Assembly (NCBI GenBank): GCA_003525885.1
Contig: DQIG01000194.1
Span: forward strand, 589 to 6,874
Direction of reading: 5' to 3'
DNA length: 6,286 nucleotides
Source of the DNA: Stenotrophomonas sp.
GTDB taxonomy: Bacteria > Pseudomonadota > Gammaproteobacteria > Xanthomonadales > Xanthomonadaceae
Under the pieces are notes generated by a model. That model was not told the DNA's origin. It made no database searches and saw nothing but the letters and a program-made list of their open reading frames with translations. The position numbers and the translations under genes were made by a program. Below, in pieces: positions 5,764-6,286 of this stretch; the first letter of the stretch is position 1; each line of letters opens with the position of its first letter.

Positions 5764-5773
5764 TTTTGCGCGA
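5764..5773 (+). repeat. Direct repeat TTTTGCGCGA, copy 2
   Basis: This is the second copy of the ten-base repeat first seen at 5723-5732, placed directly after the short hairpin at 5749-5763 and about 40 bp upstream of the candidate queA -10 element. Confidence 0.4.
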
Positions 5774-5812
5774 CGTTCGCCGCGAAGCGCGCCGGCTCGC
5801 AGACGCTGGACG

Positions 5813-5818
5813 TACAAT
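5813..5818 (+). promoter_or_regulatory. Candidate -10 element of queA
   Basis: TACAAT matches five of six bases of the sigma-70 -10 consensus. No recognisable -35 lies 17-18 bp upstream. Transcription from here would start near 5825, leaving about 27 nt before the TTG start at 5853. The in-frame ATG at 5817 overlaps this element and would then not be transcribed. Confidence 0.4.
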
Positions 5819-5852
5819 GCGCGCCATTGTCGACCTGTTGCCGCCCACTGCC

Positions 5853-6286
5853 TTGAAGAAGTCCGATTTCCACTACGACCTGCCGGCTGAACTGATCGCG
5901 CAGGCACCCCTGGCCGAACGTTCCGCCAGCCGCCTGCTGCTGGTGCCGCCGGCACCTGCGGCCTTCACCGATCTGCAGGTGCGTGACCTGCCATCCCTGC
6001 TGCAGCCGGGCGACCTGCTGGTGTTCAACGACACCCGGGTGATCCCGGCGCGCCTGTTCGGGCAGAAGGCCAGCGGTGGCCGCGTTGAGATCCTGATCGA
6101 GCGCCTGCTCGGTGGCCAGCAGGCCCGCGCCCAGGTCGGCGCCAGCAAGTCGCCGAAGACGGGCAGCCGCATTGCGCTGGATGCCGGTGGTGAAGCCGAG
6201 GTGCTGGGTCGCGACGGCGAGTTCTATGTGCTGCAGTTCCACGTGCCCGAGTCGCTGGAGCAGTGGCTGCTGCACGCCGGCCGCCT
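5853..6286 (+). CDS. queA: QueA, S-adenosylmethionine:tRNA ribosyltransferase-isomerase, N-terminal part
   Basis: The first 144 codons are present (plus two bases of the next), out of roughly 350 in the family. QueA transfers and isomerises the ribosyl part of SAM onto preQ1 at tRNA position 34, forming epoxyqueuosine in the queuosine pathway in the cytoplasm. Recognition rests on SDFHYDLPAELIAQAPLAER (4-23), the hallmark GDLLVFNDTRVIPARLFG (53-70), ASGGRVEILIERLL (73-86) and ASKSPK (97-102), which track closely with E. coli QueA. The preferred start is TTG 5853, since KKSDF-type N-termini are usual for the group. An ATG 12 codons upstream (5817) is in frame but overlaps the likely -10, and neither start has a good Shine-Dalgarno. 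In many bacteria tgt (tRNA-guanine transglycosylase) follows, but that lies beyond the window. Confidence 0.95.
   Translation, partial: MKKSDFHYDLPAELIAQAPLAERSASRLLLVPPAPAAFTDLQVRDLPSLLQPGDLLVFNDTRVIPARLFGQKASGGRVEILIERLLGGQQARAQVGASKSPKTGSRIALDAGGEAEVLGRDGEFYVLQFHVPESLEQWLLHAGR

Noticed and set aside
5607..5852. A preQ1 riboswitch upstream of queA
   Set aside because: No preQ1 aptamer-like pattern was found on the plus strand; the short hairpin at 5749-5763 lacks the A-rich tail and the conserved loop bases.
5607..6275. N-terminal extension of the aminotransferase frame to 721 codons
   Set aside because: The extra part is antisense to queA and crosses the promoter and terminator region; the strong AGGAGA site places the real start at 5606.

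Overview
The window looks like a chromosomal segment from a high-GC gammaproteobacterium of the Xanthomonadaceae, most probably Stenotrophomonas (S. maltophilia-like). The reasons are the strong G/C third-position bias, a QueA N-terminus of the xanthomonad type (KKSDFHYDLP...), and a pair of GTAG-headed palindromic repeats that match the SMAG/REP family known from S. maltophilia. The genus is inferred; no database search was made.

Layout, left to right. (1) 1-318, minus strand: the N-terminal 106 codons of an ECF-type sigma factor whose remainder lies outside the window. (2) 319-460: a 142-bp divergent intergenic region. (3) 461-3301, plus: a 946-residue cyclic-di-GMP signalling protein with the order N-terminal region, GAF, coiled coil, GAF, coiled coil, GGDEF, EAL. 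Both catalytic domains keep their key residues. (4) 3288-3311: a perfect GC hairpin spanning the stop codon, lying between two convergent genes. (5) 3321-3914, minus: a LOG-family (TIGR00730) phosphoribohydrolase. (6) 3915-4109: a control region holding an intrinsic terminator and two inverted SMAG-type repeats. (7) 4110-5606, minus: a divergent class-III PLP-dependent aminotransferase with an N-terminal extension. (8) 5607-5852: a divergent intergenic region with a candidate extended -10 promoter and, unexpectedly, a strong terminator-like hairpin in the aminotransferase 5' leader. (9) 5853-6286, plus: the first 144 codons of queA (queuosine tRNA modification), cut by the window end.

The genes do not form one obvious pathway. 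The sigma factor and the c-di-GMP enzyme are divergent neighbours, and the LOG and aminotransferase genes are co-directional but separated by a terminator and repeats. No phage, CRISPR, toxin-antitoxin or other defence system is visible, and I do not see a wholly new biological system. The best leads are non-coding: the terminator in the leader of the aminotransferase (candidate attenuator), the stop-codon hairpin between convergent genes, and the compensated SMAG repeat pair. Among the proteins, the duplicated GAF modules with an I-site-less GGDEF and the atypical aminotransferase deserve a look.
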